Positions 1-5,216 of a DNA stretch of 5,827 nt are shown in pieces; position 1 is the stretch's first letter; each line of letters opens with the position of its first letter. Source of the stretch: Lawsonibacter sp. (GTDB lineage: Bacteria > Bacillota > Clostridia > Oscillospirales > Oscillospiraceae); contig JAAWCR010000212.1 in the NCBI GenBank assembly GCA_022793355.1, forward strand, positions 1-5,827, written 5' to 3'. A model generated the notes under the pieces. The model saw only the letters and a program-made list of their open reading frames with translations, did no database searches and was not told the DNA's origin. The position numbers and the translations under genes are program-made.

Positions 1-174
1 CAGATACAGCCCCCCGTCAAACCAGTCCCTCGCAATGAGGGCCAGCAAGGCGCATCCGGCAATGACCGCCACAGCAATCCATCTGACCCAGTCCAGCCGG
101 GTGCGGAATAGATATTTCTGCACCTCTTGCAGGGCCGCTTTATCCATAACGCCGGTTGTCCGGTACTGGTCCAT
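1..174 (-). CDS. Unrecognised membrane protein, N-terminal part (cut by window edge)
   Basis: Reading leftwards from the ATG at 174-172 gives 58 open codons that continue past the window edge. The protein begins MDQYRTTGVMDKAALQEVQK, then an amphipathic, arginine-containing stretch, then a likely membrane helix at about residues 32-49 (WIAVAVIAGCALLALIA). A Shine-Dalgarno AAGGAG (complement of 185-190) lies 10 bases before this ATG and fixes the start; a second ATG at codon 10 has no such site. It follows nrdD on the same strand after 62 bases, so cotranscription is possible. Class III reductases are often followed by nrdG, but this sequence lacks the radical-SAM start expected of NrdG. The family is not recognised and only a membrane location can be inferred. 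Confidence 0.7.
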   Translation of the reverse strand, partial: MDQYRTTGVMDKAALQEVQKYLFRTRLDWVRWIAVAVIAGCALLALIARDWFDGGLYL

Positions 175-197
175 TTCAGGTCATCTCCTTGAATGAA

Positions 198-226
198 GTA
201 GGGGGCGGCCTCTGTGCCGCCCCTAC
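198..226. repeat. GC-rich hairpin repeat between nrdD and the next gene
   Basis: GTAGGGGGCGGC (198-209) is complementary to GCCGCCCCTAC (216-226) apart from one extra G, with a 6-base loop. In the nrdD transcript it folds as a strong hairpin just after the stop codon. No U-tract follows on the minus strand, so it is not a canonical intrinsic terminator; it may protect the mRNA 3' end or be a dispersed intergenic palindrome. Its CCCCTACA right end recurs in the inverted repeat upstream of metG, suggesting one repeat family. Confidence 0.7.
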
Positions 227-236
227 AGAAAAACGA

Positions 237-2363
237 TTACAGATGCAGAACCCGCGCTTTAATCTCCTTGGTCTTACCCACGTTCCAGAAGTTCTCCCCC
301 AGATAGCCGCAGGTGCGCCTCGTGACGTTCATCTTGGACTGGTCCCTGTTGTGGCAGACGGGGCACTCCCACTGAAAGTCCTCGTTAATCTCAATCTCTC
401 CGTCGTAGCCGCAGCACTGGCAGTAGTCGCTCTTGGTGTTGAACTCGGCGTACTGGATATTGTCGTAGATGAACCGCACCACATCCTTTAGAGCCTCCAG
501 GTTGTGGCGCATATTGGGAATCTCTACGTAGGAGATGCAGCCGCCGGTGGAAATTTTCTGGAACTGGCTCTCGAAGGTGAACTTGTCGAAGGCGTCAATG
601 GGTTCCCGCACATCTACATGATAGCTGTTTGTATAATAACCCTTGTCTGTTACATCCGGTATCGTCCCGAAGCGCTCCTTGTCGATGCGGGCGAAGCGGT
701 AGCACAGGGACTCGGCCGGAGTGCCGTAGAGGGCGAAGCCGATGTTTGTTGACGCTTTCCAGTCGTCGCAGGCCTTACGCAGGCGGTTCATTACCTTTAA
801 AGCGAACTCGGCGCCGTCGGGCTGGGTGTGGCTGACTCCCCTGACCAGCTTGGTCACCTCGTACAGGCCGATGTAGCCCAGGGAGATGGAGGAATAGCCG
901 CCGTAGAGCAGGGGCTCGATGGAGGCTCCCTTGGGCAGGCGGGCGATGGCGCCGTACTGCCAGTGGATGGGGGAGGAGTCGGAGCGCACCTTCTTCAGGG
1001 CGTTGTGCCGGCACATGATGGCCTCGAAGCACAAGTCCAGCCGCTCCTCCAGCAGGGACCAGAACTTCTCTTCGTCGCCGCCGGAGAGGATGCCGATCTG
1101 GGGCAGGTTGAGGGACACCACCCCCTGGTTGAACCGGCCTTCAAATTTGTAGTCTCCGTTTTCATCCTTCCAGGGGGCCAGGAAAGACCGGCAGCCCATG
1201 GGGGAAAAGACATTGTTCTGGTAGTTTTCCCGCATCTTTTTGGCGGAGATGTAGTCGGGGTACATCCGCTTGGCGGAACACTTTACGGCCAGCTCCGTGA
1301 GGTAGTCGTACTTGCCCCCCTTGAGGCAGTTGTGTTCGTCCAGCACATAGACCAGCTTGGGGAAGGCGGGGGTGATATAGACCCCCTTCTCATTCTTAAT
1401 GCCCTCCAGCCGCTGGCGCAGCACCTCCTCGATGATCATGGCGTTCTCTTCCACATAGGGGTCGTTCTGCTGGAGGTTGAGGAAGAGGGTGACAAAGGGG
1501 GACTGGCCGTTGGTGGTCATCAGGGTGTTGATCTGGTACTGGAGGGTCTGGACGCCGTTTTTCAGCTCGCACCGGAGCTGGTCCATCACCAGCCGCTCCA
1601 CCGTCTCCCCGTCCACCTTGCCGGCGCACTCATAGGAGATGTGAGCCCGGAATTTCTCTTTGCTCTTGCGCAGATACTTACCCAGATGACGCAGATCCAC
1701 GCTCTGACCGCCGTACTGGTTGGAGGCCACGCAGGCAATAATCTGGGTGGTAATGGTACACGCCACCTGGAAGGTCTTGGGGCTCTCAATCAGCTTGCCG
1801 TTCATTACGGTGCCGTTTTCCAGCATGTCGCCAATGTTAATCAGGCAGCAGTTGAAGATGGGCTGGACAAAGTAGTCCGCGTCGTGAAAGTGGATGGCCC
1901 CCTCGTCGTGGGCCTTGGAGATGTGTTCGGGCAGGAGGATGCGCCGGGTCAGGTCCCGGCTCACCTCGCCGGCAATGTAGTCCCGCTGGGTGGCGGCAAT
2001 CATGGTGTTTTTGTTGGAGTTCTCTTCGGCCAGTTCCTTGTTCTCGTTGCGCAGCAGGGCCAGAATGGACTCGTCGGTGGTGTTGGCCTTCCGGACCAGG
2101 GCCCGATTGTAACGGTAGATGATGTAGGTCTTGGCCAGGTGGAACTTGTTGCGCTCCACCAACCCCTGTTCCACCAGGTCCTGAATGTCCTCCACCAGGA
2201 TGCGCGGGCGCTTCTGCGCCTCAATGCTCCCGATGATGCTGTCGATATCTTCACGGCTCAGCCGGTCGGCCTCCGGCACTTCGGCGTTGGCCTTCTCAAT
2301 GGCGATGGCAATTTTGCTGCGGTCGTAATCTACGCAGGTCCCGTCCCGTTTGATAACCTTCAT
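237..2363 (-). CDS. nrdD: Anaerobic (class III) ribonucleoside-triphosphate reductase NrdD
   Basis: Reduces ribonucleoside triphosphates to deoxynucleotides without oxygen, using a glycyl radical installed by the radical-SAM activase NrdG. The 708 residues match the usual family length. An ATP-cone regulatory domain occupies about residues 1-92 (starting MKVIKRDGTCVDYDRSKI), followed by the ten-stranded barrel. C172 in PIFNCCLINI and C391 in FSPMGCRSFL align with the two active-site cysteines of the family, C391 being the thiyl-radical residue. Near the C-terminus C648, C651, C667 and C670 form the zinc site, and RRTCGYLG carries the radical glycine G686. All key residues are present, so the enzyme should be functional. 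AGAGGAG (complement of 2371-2377) precedes the ATG by seven bases. A promoter and NrdR-like boxes lie upstream. No nrdG is visible within the window. Confidence 0.97.
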   Translation of the reverse strand: MKVIKRDGTCVDYDRSKIAIAIEKANAEVPEADRLSREDIDSIIGSIEAQKRPRILVEDIQDLVEQGLVERNKFHLAKTYIIYRYNRALVRKANTTDESILALLRNENKELAEENSNKNTMIAATQRDYIAGEVSRDLTRRILLPEHISKAHDEGAIHFHDADYFVQPIFNCCLINIGDMLENGTVMNGKLIESPKTFQVACTITTQIIACVASNQYGGQSVDLRHLGKYLRKSKEKFRAHISYECAGKVDGETVERLVMDQLRCELKNGVQTLQYQINTLMTTNGQSPFVTLFLNLQQNDPYVEENAMIIEEVLRQRLEGIKNEKGVYITPAFPKLVYVLDEHNCLKGGKYDYLTELAVKCSAKRMYPDYISAKKMRENYQNNVFSPMGCRSFLAPWKDENGDYKFEGRFNQGVVSLNLPQIGILSGGDEEKFWSLLEERLDLCFEAIMCRHNALKKVRSDSSPIHWQYGAIARLPKGASIEPLLYGGYSSISLGYIGLYEVTKLVRGVSHTQPDGAEFALKVMNRLRKACDDWKASTNIGFALYGTPAESLCYRFARIDKERFGTIPDVTDKGYYTNSYHVDVREPIDAFDKFTFESQFQKISTGGCISYVEIPNMRHNLEALKDVVRFIYDNIQYAEFNTKSDYCQCCGYDGEIEINEDFQWECPVCHNRDQSKMNVTRRTCGYLGENFWNVGKTKEIKARVLHL

Positions 2364-2449
2364 TCCTGTTCTCCTCTCATTGGTAAAAGACGCTAAAAAA
2401 ACTGCGCCCCCGCTGCCGCCGGTCTTTTCATTTTGGAGGCACGGTCCCG

Positions 2450-2478
2450 ATTATAGCATACGAGTTTCCGTTTGTCTA
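2450..2478 (-). promoter_or_regulatory. Sigma-A promoter of nrdD
   Basis: On the minus strand a -35 TAGACA (complement of 2473-2478) and a consensus -10 TATAAT (complement of 2450-2455) are separated by exactly 17 bases, and TGC directly before the -10 makes it an extended -10. Transcription should start near 2443, leaving an 80-base leader before the nrdD ATG. The left end of an NrdR-like box overlaps the -35 element. Confidence 0.85.
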
Positions 2479-2491
2479 CCATATCTTGTGC
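2476..2491 (-). promoter_or_regulatory. Probable NrdR box 1, overlapping the nrdD -35
   Basis: The plus-strand sequence CTACCATATCTTGTGC matches 12 of 16 positions of the near-palindromic NrdR box as I recall it (ACACTATATCTTGTGT), with an unbroken ATATCTTGTG core. NrdR is the ATP-cone repressor of ribonucleotide reductase genes and usually binds paired boxes. Overlap with the -35 hexamer fits repression of nrdD by blocking polymerase. The consensus is from memory and no scan was run. Confidence 0.6.
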
Positions 2492-2517
2492 TGCATTTTC
2501 AATATCCAAGCAAGAAA

Positions 2518-2533
2518 ATACAAGATGTATTAT
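2518..2533 (-). promoter_or_regulatory. Probable NrdR box 2, upstream of the nrdD promoter
   Basis: ATACAAGATGTATTAT matches 12 of 16 positions of the NrdR box read in the reverse orientation. Its centre is 42 bp from that of box 1, which is four turns of B-DNA, so both boxes would face the same side of the helix. Known pairs are more often about three turns apart, so the wider spacing is unusual. It is 55 bases from the mnmA -35, so control of mnmA is less likely. Confidence 0.5.
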
Positions 2534-2587
2534 TCCGTTTTTACAGGCGTTTTTTTCGCCCGAGCCCTGTCTTTCCAAGGGTTTGAG

Positions 2588-2616
2588 TTGCCAGCGGCGG
2601 GGAAATGTGATATACT
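2588..2616 (+). promoter_or_regulatory. Sigma-A promoter of mnmA
   Basis: A -35 TTGCCA (2588-2593) and a -10 TATACT (2611-2616) are separated by 17 bases. Each differs from consensus at one position. The predicted start near 2623 gives a leader of about 32 bases to the ATG at 2655. The in-frame ATGs at 2637 and 2643 would be very close to the mRNA 5' end and lack ribosome binding sites. Confidence 0.75.
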
Positions 2617-2654
2617 CTGGATAAAATTTCAGCGAAATGCCCATGGAGGTCTCT

Positions 2655-3704
2655 ATGACAAAAAAAACTGCCGTCGCCATGAGCGGCGGTGTGGACAGTT
2701 CCGCCGCCGCCCTGCTGCTCCTGCGGGAGGGCCGGGAGCTGCTGGGGCTTACTCTGCGGCTCTTTGACGGGGAGGACCGCGCCTCGGCGGACGCGGCGGT
2801 CGCGGCGGCACAGCTGGGAGTTCCCCATCGCACCCTGGACATGCGGCAGCAGTTCCGAGCCGGGGTGATCGACCCCTTTGCTGCGGAATATGAGGCGGGC
2901 CGCACCCCCAACCCCTGCGTGCGGTGCAACCGGGCCATTAAGTTCGGCAGCCTGCTGCAGACGGCGGTGGACCTGGGCTGCGACAGTCTGGCGACCGGCC
3001 ACTATGCCCGGCTGGACTTTGGCTCCGGCCGATGGCTTCTGAAAAAGGCGGTCCGGGTGGAGAAGGACCAAAGCTATGTGCTGTCCATGCTCACCCAGGA
3101 GCAGCTGGCCCGCTCCTGCTTCCCCCTGGGGGAGCTCTCCAAGGAGGAGGTGCGCGCCATCGCCGCTGGGGCCGGGCTGGTCAGCGCCCGGAAGGGGGAG
3201 AGTCAGGATATCTGCTTTATCCCTGACGGGGACTACAGCGCCTTCCTCCGCCGGTACACCGGGAAAGACTACCCCGCCGGCCCCTATCTGGATGAAGCGG
3301 GGGCGATGCTGGGGCGTCACACCGGTCTGGTGGACTATACGGTGGGCCAGCGCCGGGGGCTGGGGGTGTCCTCCAGCGGCGGGCGGCTGTATGTAAAGGA
3401 GCTTCGTCCCTTGGATAACGCGGTGGTGCTGTCTTCCAACCAGTCCCTGTTCCGGCGGACCCTCGTCGCGGGCGGGCTGAACCTGATCGCCTGCGAGAGG
3501 CTGGACGGCCCTGTCCGGTTGGCCGCCAAGATACGCTACCGCATGGCGGAGCAGCCCTGTACGGTGGAGCAGACCGGGGAGAGTTTTATCCGCCTTACCT
3601 TCGACCAGCCCCAGCGAGCCGTCACCCCGGGGCAGACTGTGGCCCTCTACGACGGCGATACCGTGGTGGGCGGGGCCGTTATCGAAAAAAGCGTTCCAGA
3701 CTAG
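2655..3704 (+). CDS. mnmA: tRNA-specific 2-thiouridylase MnmA
   Basis: Adds sulfur to C2 of the wobble uridine (U34) in tRNAs for Lys, Glu and Gln in the cytoplasm, activating the base with ATP and receiving sulfur from a cysteine desulfurase. The 349-residue protein has the PP-loop SGGVDSS (10-16), NPCVRCN (86-92) with catalytic C91, TGHYAR (114-119), DQSYVL (138-143), SQDICFIPDGDY (183-194) with the second catalytic C187, and GQRRGLGV (231-238) before the C-terminal beta-barrel region. C88 replaces the aspartate found in the E. coli enzyme. GGAGG at 2645-2649, five bases before the ATG at 2655, decides the start over in-frame ATGs at 2637 and 2643. The stop TAG shares its last base with the first base of the inserted element at 3704, and the protein appears complete. 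Transcription is divergent from nrdD. Confidence 0.95.
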   Translation: MTKKTAVAMSGGVDSSAAALLLLREGRELLGLTLRLFDGEDRASADAAVAAAQLGVPHRTLDMRQQFRAGVIDPFAAEYEAGRTPNPCVRCNRAIKFGSLLQTAVDLGCDSLATGHYARLDFGSGRWLLKKAVRVEKDQSYVLSMLTQEQLARSCFPLGELSKEEVRAIAAGAGLVSARKGESQDICFIPDGDYSAFLRRYTGKDYPAGPYLDEAGAMLGRHTGLVDYTVGQRRGLGVSSSGGRLYVKELRPLDNAVVLSSNQSLFRRTLVAGGLNLIACERLDGPVRLAAKIRYRMAEQPCTVEQTGESFIRLTFDQPQRAVTPGQTVALYDGDTVVGGAVIEKSVPD

Positions 3705-3865
3705 GCGTTGTTTGAAAAATGGAAATGTGCCCAACGGCGAGAAAATTTTTCGCCAGACGAAGCCAATTTGACGCGGGAATACTGGATGTATTTCAAGGAA
3801 AATTGGCAAAGTATGGCGGAAAAAGAGCCGGCGTTTGGGCATGTTGACATTTTTCAAACAAGCCC
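3704..3865. mobile_element. MITE-like element with terminal inverted repeats and TA flanks
   Basis: The 18-base ends, GGCGTTGTTTGAAAAATG (3704-3721) and the complement of 3848-3865 (GGGCTTGTTTGAAAAATG), match at 16 positions, with 14 consecutive identical bases. TGCCCAA (3728-3734) and TTGGGCA (3835-3841) extend the pairing inwards. TA lies directly outside both ends (3702-3703 and 3866-3867), as expected for a TA target duplication of Tc1/mariner or IS630-type elements. The interior holds two further hairpins and no gene. The right end carries a perfect -35 hexamer TTGACA (3844-3849), but I see no good -10 after it. The element separates mnmA from the next gene. Assignment to a transposase family is inference, since no transposase is present. 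Confidence 0.75.
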
Positions 3866-3885
3866 TAAGGATTGAGGAGGTCCCT

Positions 3886-4191
3886 ATGGCAAAGAAAAGC
3901 AACAAGCGCCAGCGCAGCCGCGCCGTGGAGCTGAAGCGGCAGCTAGAACAGGAGAAGCTGGCCGGGGAGAGGGAACGGGCCAAAAACCGCTGGAATCCCG
4001 CAGGCCGGGCGCTGCTGTATATCGACCTGGTATTCCTGGCCGTCCTCTCCCTGCTGGAGGCCAACCGCTTGATCGACCGGCAGATCAGCGGGCTCTGCAC
4101 CATAATCGGTGTGATTGTGTTACTCGCCGCCCTGTGGCTGCTGTTTGGGGATGGCGGAAAAAAACGACCGGGAAAGGGGTCCCGGTTGTAA
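3886..4191 (+). CDS. Small two-helix membrane protein of unknown function
   Basis: A 101-residue protein starting MAKKSNKRQRSR. Residues 1-38 are very rich in Lys, Arg, Glu and Gln and probably form a charged cytoplasmic helix. Two likely membrane helices follow at about 42-59 and 68-87, and the tail is basic (GGKKRPGKGSRL). AGGAGG at 3875-3880, five bases before the ATG, sets the start; an upstream in-frame TTG at 3835 lies inside the inserted element and is not credible. Without that element the start would be 17 bases after the mnmA stop, so this gene was probably in an operon with mnmA. No clear promoter lies between the element and the ATG, so expression likely depends on read-through. 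The family is not recognised. Confidence 0.8.
   Translation: MAKKSNKRQRSRAVELKRQLEQEKLAGERERAKNRWNPAGRALLYIDLVFLAVLSLLEANRLIDRQISGLCTIIGVIVLLAALWLLFGDGGKKRPGKGSRL
4158..4189 (-). terminator. Intrinsic-terminator-like hairpin reading on the minus strand
   Basis: ACGACCGGGA (4164-4173) pairs with TCCCGGTTGT (4180-4189) over ten positions, including one G-U, around a 6-base loop. On the minus strand the stem is followed by seven T (complement of 4158-4164), the full pattern of an intrinsic terminator. On the plus strand no U-tract follows, so it would not be a classical terminator for the gene that ends here. No minus-strand gene is visible to its right within about 1 kb, so it may stop antisense transcription or be coincidental. 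Confidence 0.5.
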
Positions 4192-4197
4192 AAAGGA

Positions 4198-4226
4198 TTG
4201 ATTTTCCCTTTCCTTTGGTATATGAT
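4198..4226 (+). promoter_or_regulatory. Sigma-A promoter of the polytopic membrane protein gene
   Basis: A -35 TTGATT (4198-4203) and a -10 TATGAT (4221-4226) are exactly 17 bases apart. Transcription would start near 4233, giving a 5' leader of about 37 bases with a GAGAGGA site before the ATG at 4270. This makes the downstream gene a separate transcription unit and rules out the in-frame upstream start at 4198. Confidence 0.8.
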
Positions 4227-4269
4227 AAATGCTATTCTACAAATTTTCCCAACGAGAGGATTTCTTACC

Positions 4270-5106
4270 ATGAGAAACGATATTGTTCTGCCCGGACTGG
4301 CGCTGACCGGGGGTGTGGGCGGCTTTCTCGCACGGCGGTGGCAGCTGGCCTCCGCTTATGTTCCGGAGACTGGGCTGTTTACCCGCGGCGCCCCCGCCAC
4401 CCTGGTCCTGATGGGGCTGTTAGGGCTCACCGCCCTGGCCGTCCTGCTGCTTGTGTGCCAGCGCAGGGAGGGGCTGGAGGACTTTCTGCCCGCCTTTGGT
4501 TCCCCGGATGTGGGACAGATGACCGTTTTTGCCGCCTCCTGGGTGCTGTTCCTGGCCGCCGGGGGCTTTGGCATGCAGGCCGGCTTTCGAGGGCTTCGGC
4601 TGTGGAGAGGCAATCCAGAGCTGTATCAGCTCTCGCTCCCCGCCTCCCAGCTGCTGGCAGGCGGGCTGTTTGTCCTGGCCGGCTTCGGCGTTCTGTCTAT
4701 GGGGCGGATGGCCTACCGGGGGGAGCTGAACAGCGTCGGCTGCCGGCTGGCCTCCTTCCCCGCCCTGGCGGGGCTGGTGTGGCTCTTCGCCACCCACCTG
4801 AAGCACGGCACCGAGCCGGTGCTGATGAAGTACGGCTTTGTGCTGTTCGCCGCCCTGCTGCTCACCCTGGCCCACTACTACGCCGCCGGATTCCTCTTTG
4901 GAAAGCCCCACCCGCGGCGTACTGCCTTCCTGGCTCTGCTGGGGGTGGCGCTGGGGGTGACCTCGCTGGCGGACGGCCCCGATCTGTTTACTGCCGCCGC
5001 CACGGCGGCCTTCTCCCTGTCTGCCCTGGGCCTGGCTCGAGCCCTGCTGGGCGGCCCCTGGCCGGAGCGAATGCCTCCCGCGGAGGAGGAAGGACAGGAG
5101 AAATAA
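4270..5106 (+). CDS. Polytopic membrane protein of unknown function
   Basis: A 278-residue protein starting MRNDIVLPGLALTGG. By eye there are seven or eight hydrophobic segments, at about residues 5-22, 42-63, 83-104, 126-144, 158-176, 185-208, 218-234 and 238-262, joined by short loops. The tail is acidic and hydrophilic (PPAEEEGQEK). I see no nucleotide-binding, catalytic or metal-binding motif, so it could be a transporter-like or structural membrane protein, but no function can be assigned. The ATG at 4270 is chosen because a promoter lies just upstream and GAGAGGA (4254-4260) precedes it. The stop TAA is followed at once by a second in-frame stop TAG. A GC-rich inverted repeat and metG follow on the same strand. 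Confidence 0.8.
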   Translation: MRNDIVLPGLALTGGVGGFLARRWQLASAYVPETGLFTRGAPATLVLMGLLGLTALAVLLLVCQRREGLEDFLPAFGSPDVGQMTVFAASWVLFLAAGGFGMQAGFRGLRLWRGNPELYQLSLPASQLLAGGLFVLAGFGVLSMGRMAYRGELNSVGCRLASFPALAGLVWLFATHLKHGTEPVLMKYGFVLFAALLLTLAHYYAAGFLFGKPHPRRTAFLALLGVALGVTSLADGPDLFTAAATAAFSLSALGLARALLGGPWPERMPPAEEEGQEK

Positions 5107-5111
5107 TAGGA

Positions 5112-5189
5112 AGGGGCCGGCGCCCTCGCCGGATTGCATCTCCCCGCCGCATATCGTAAGGACATGGGCTGCCGAGGGCGGCGGCCCCT
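5112..5189. repeat. GC-rich inverted repeat upstream of metG
   Basis: AGGGGCCGGCGCCCTCGCC (5112-5130) is complementary to GCCGAGGGCGGCGGCCCCT (5171-5189) at 17 of 19 positions, enclosing a 40-base interior. Each arm also folds alone: CCGGCG-CCCT-CGCCGG (5117-5132) and GCCG-AGGG-CGGC (5171-5182), so two mutually exclusive structures are possible. It fills most of the 110 bases between the membrane protein gene and metG. No U-tract follows, so it is not a standard terminator. It is probably a dispersed intergenic repeat. Confidence 0.75.
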
Positions 5190-5216
5190 ACAAATATGAA
5201 CAAAAGGGAGACCGTT

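Noticed and set aside
828..2396. A 522-codon plus-strand open frame opposite nrdD.
   Set aside because: It is antisense to a complete nrdD with every catalytic residue in place, and its composition (long V/L/G/H runs) is what the reverse of a GC-biased gene gives.
2393..2431. A 12-codon leader peptide in the nrdD 5' leader, minus strand (MKRPAAAGAQFF then stop).
   Set aside because: No ribosome binding site precedes it, it begins only about 12 bases from the predicted transcript start, and no attenuator hairpin pair is evident.
2637..2654. Upstream in-frame ATGs for MnmA at 2637 and 2643.
   Set aside because: They are very close to the predicted transcript start and lack a ribosome binding site; the GGAGG at 2645-2649 serves the ATG at 2655.
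3844..3871. A promoter formed by the TTGACA in the right end of the element and flanking DNA.
   Set aside because: The hexamer at the right distance (TAAGGA, 3866-3871) is a poor -10, and a start there would leave almost no leader before the ATG at 3886.
3835..3885. N-terminal extension of the small membrane protein from a TTG at 3835.
   Set aside because: It would be encoded by the terminal repeat of the inserted element and has no ribosome binding site, while the ATG at 3886 has an ideal AGGAGG.
2541..4271. A 576-codon minus-strand open frame opposite mnmA and the small membrane gene.
   Set aside because: It crosses mnmA, the MITE and the next gene in antisense and has no motif of its own.
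5107..5216. A T-box riboswitch controlling metG.
   Set aside because: The gap is too short, is mostly occupied by the inverted repeat, and lacks the conserved T-box sequence.
5196..5216. An upstream in-frame ATG for MetG at 5196.
   Set aside because: No ribosome binding site precedes it; GGGAG at 5206-5210 is well placed for the ATG at 5217, and family proteins begin close to RFYITTPIYY.
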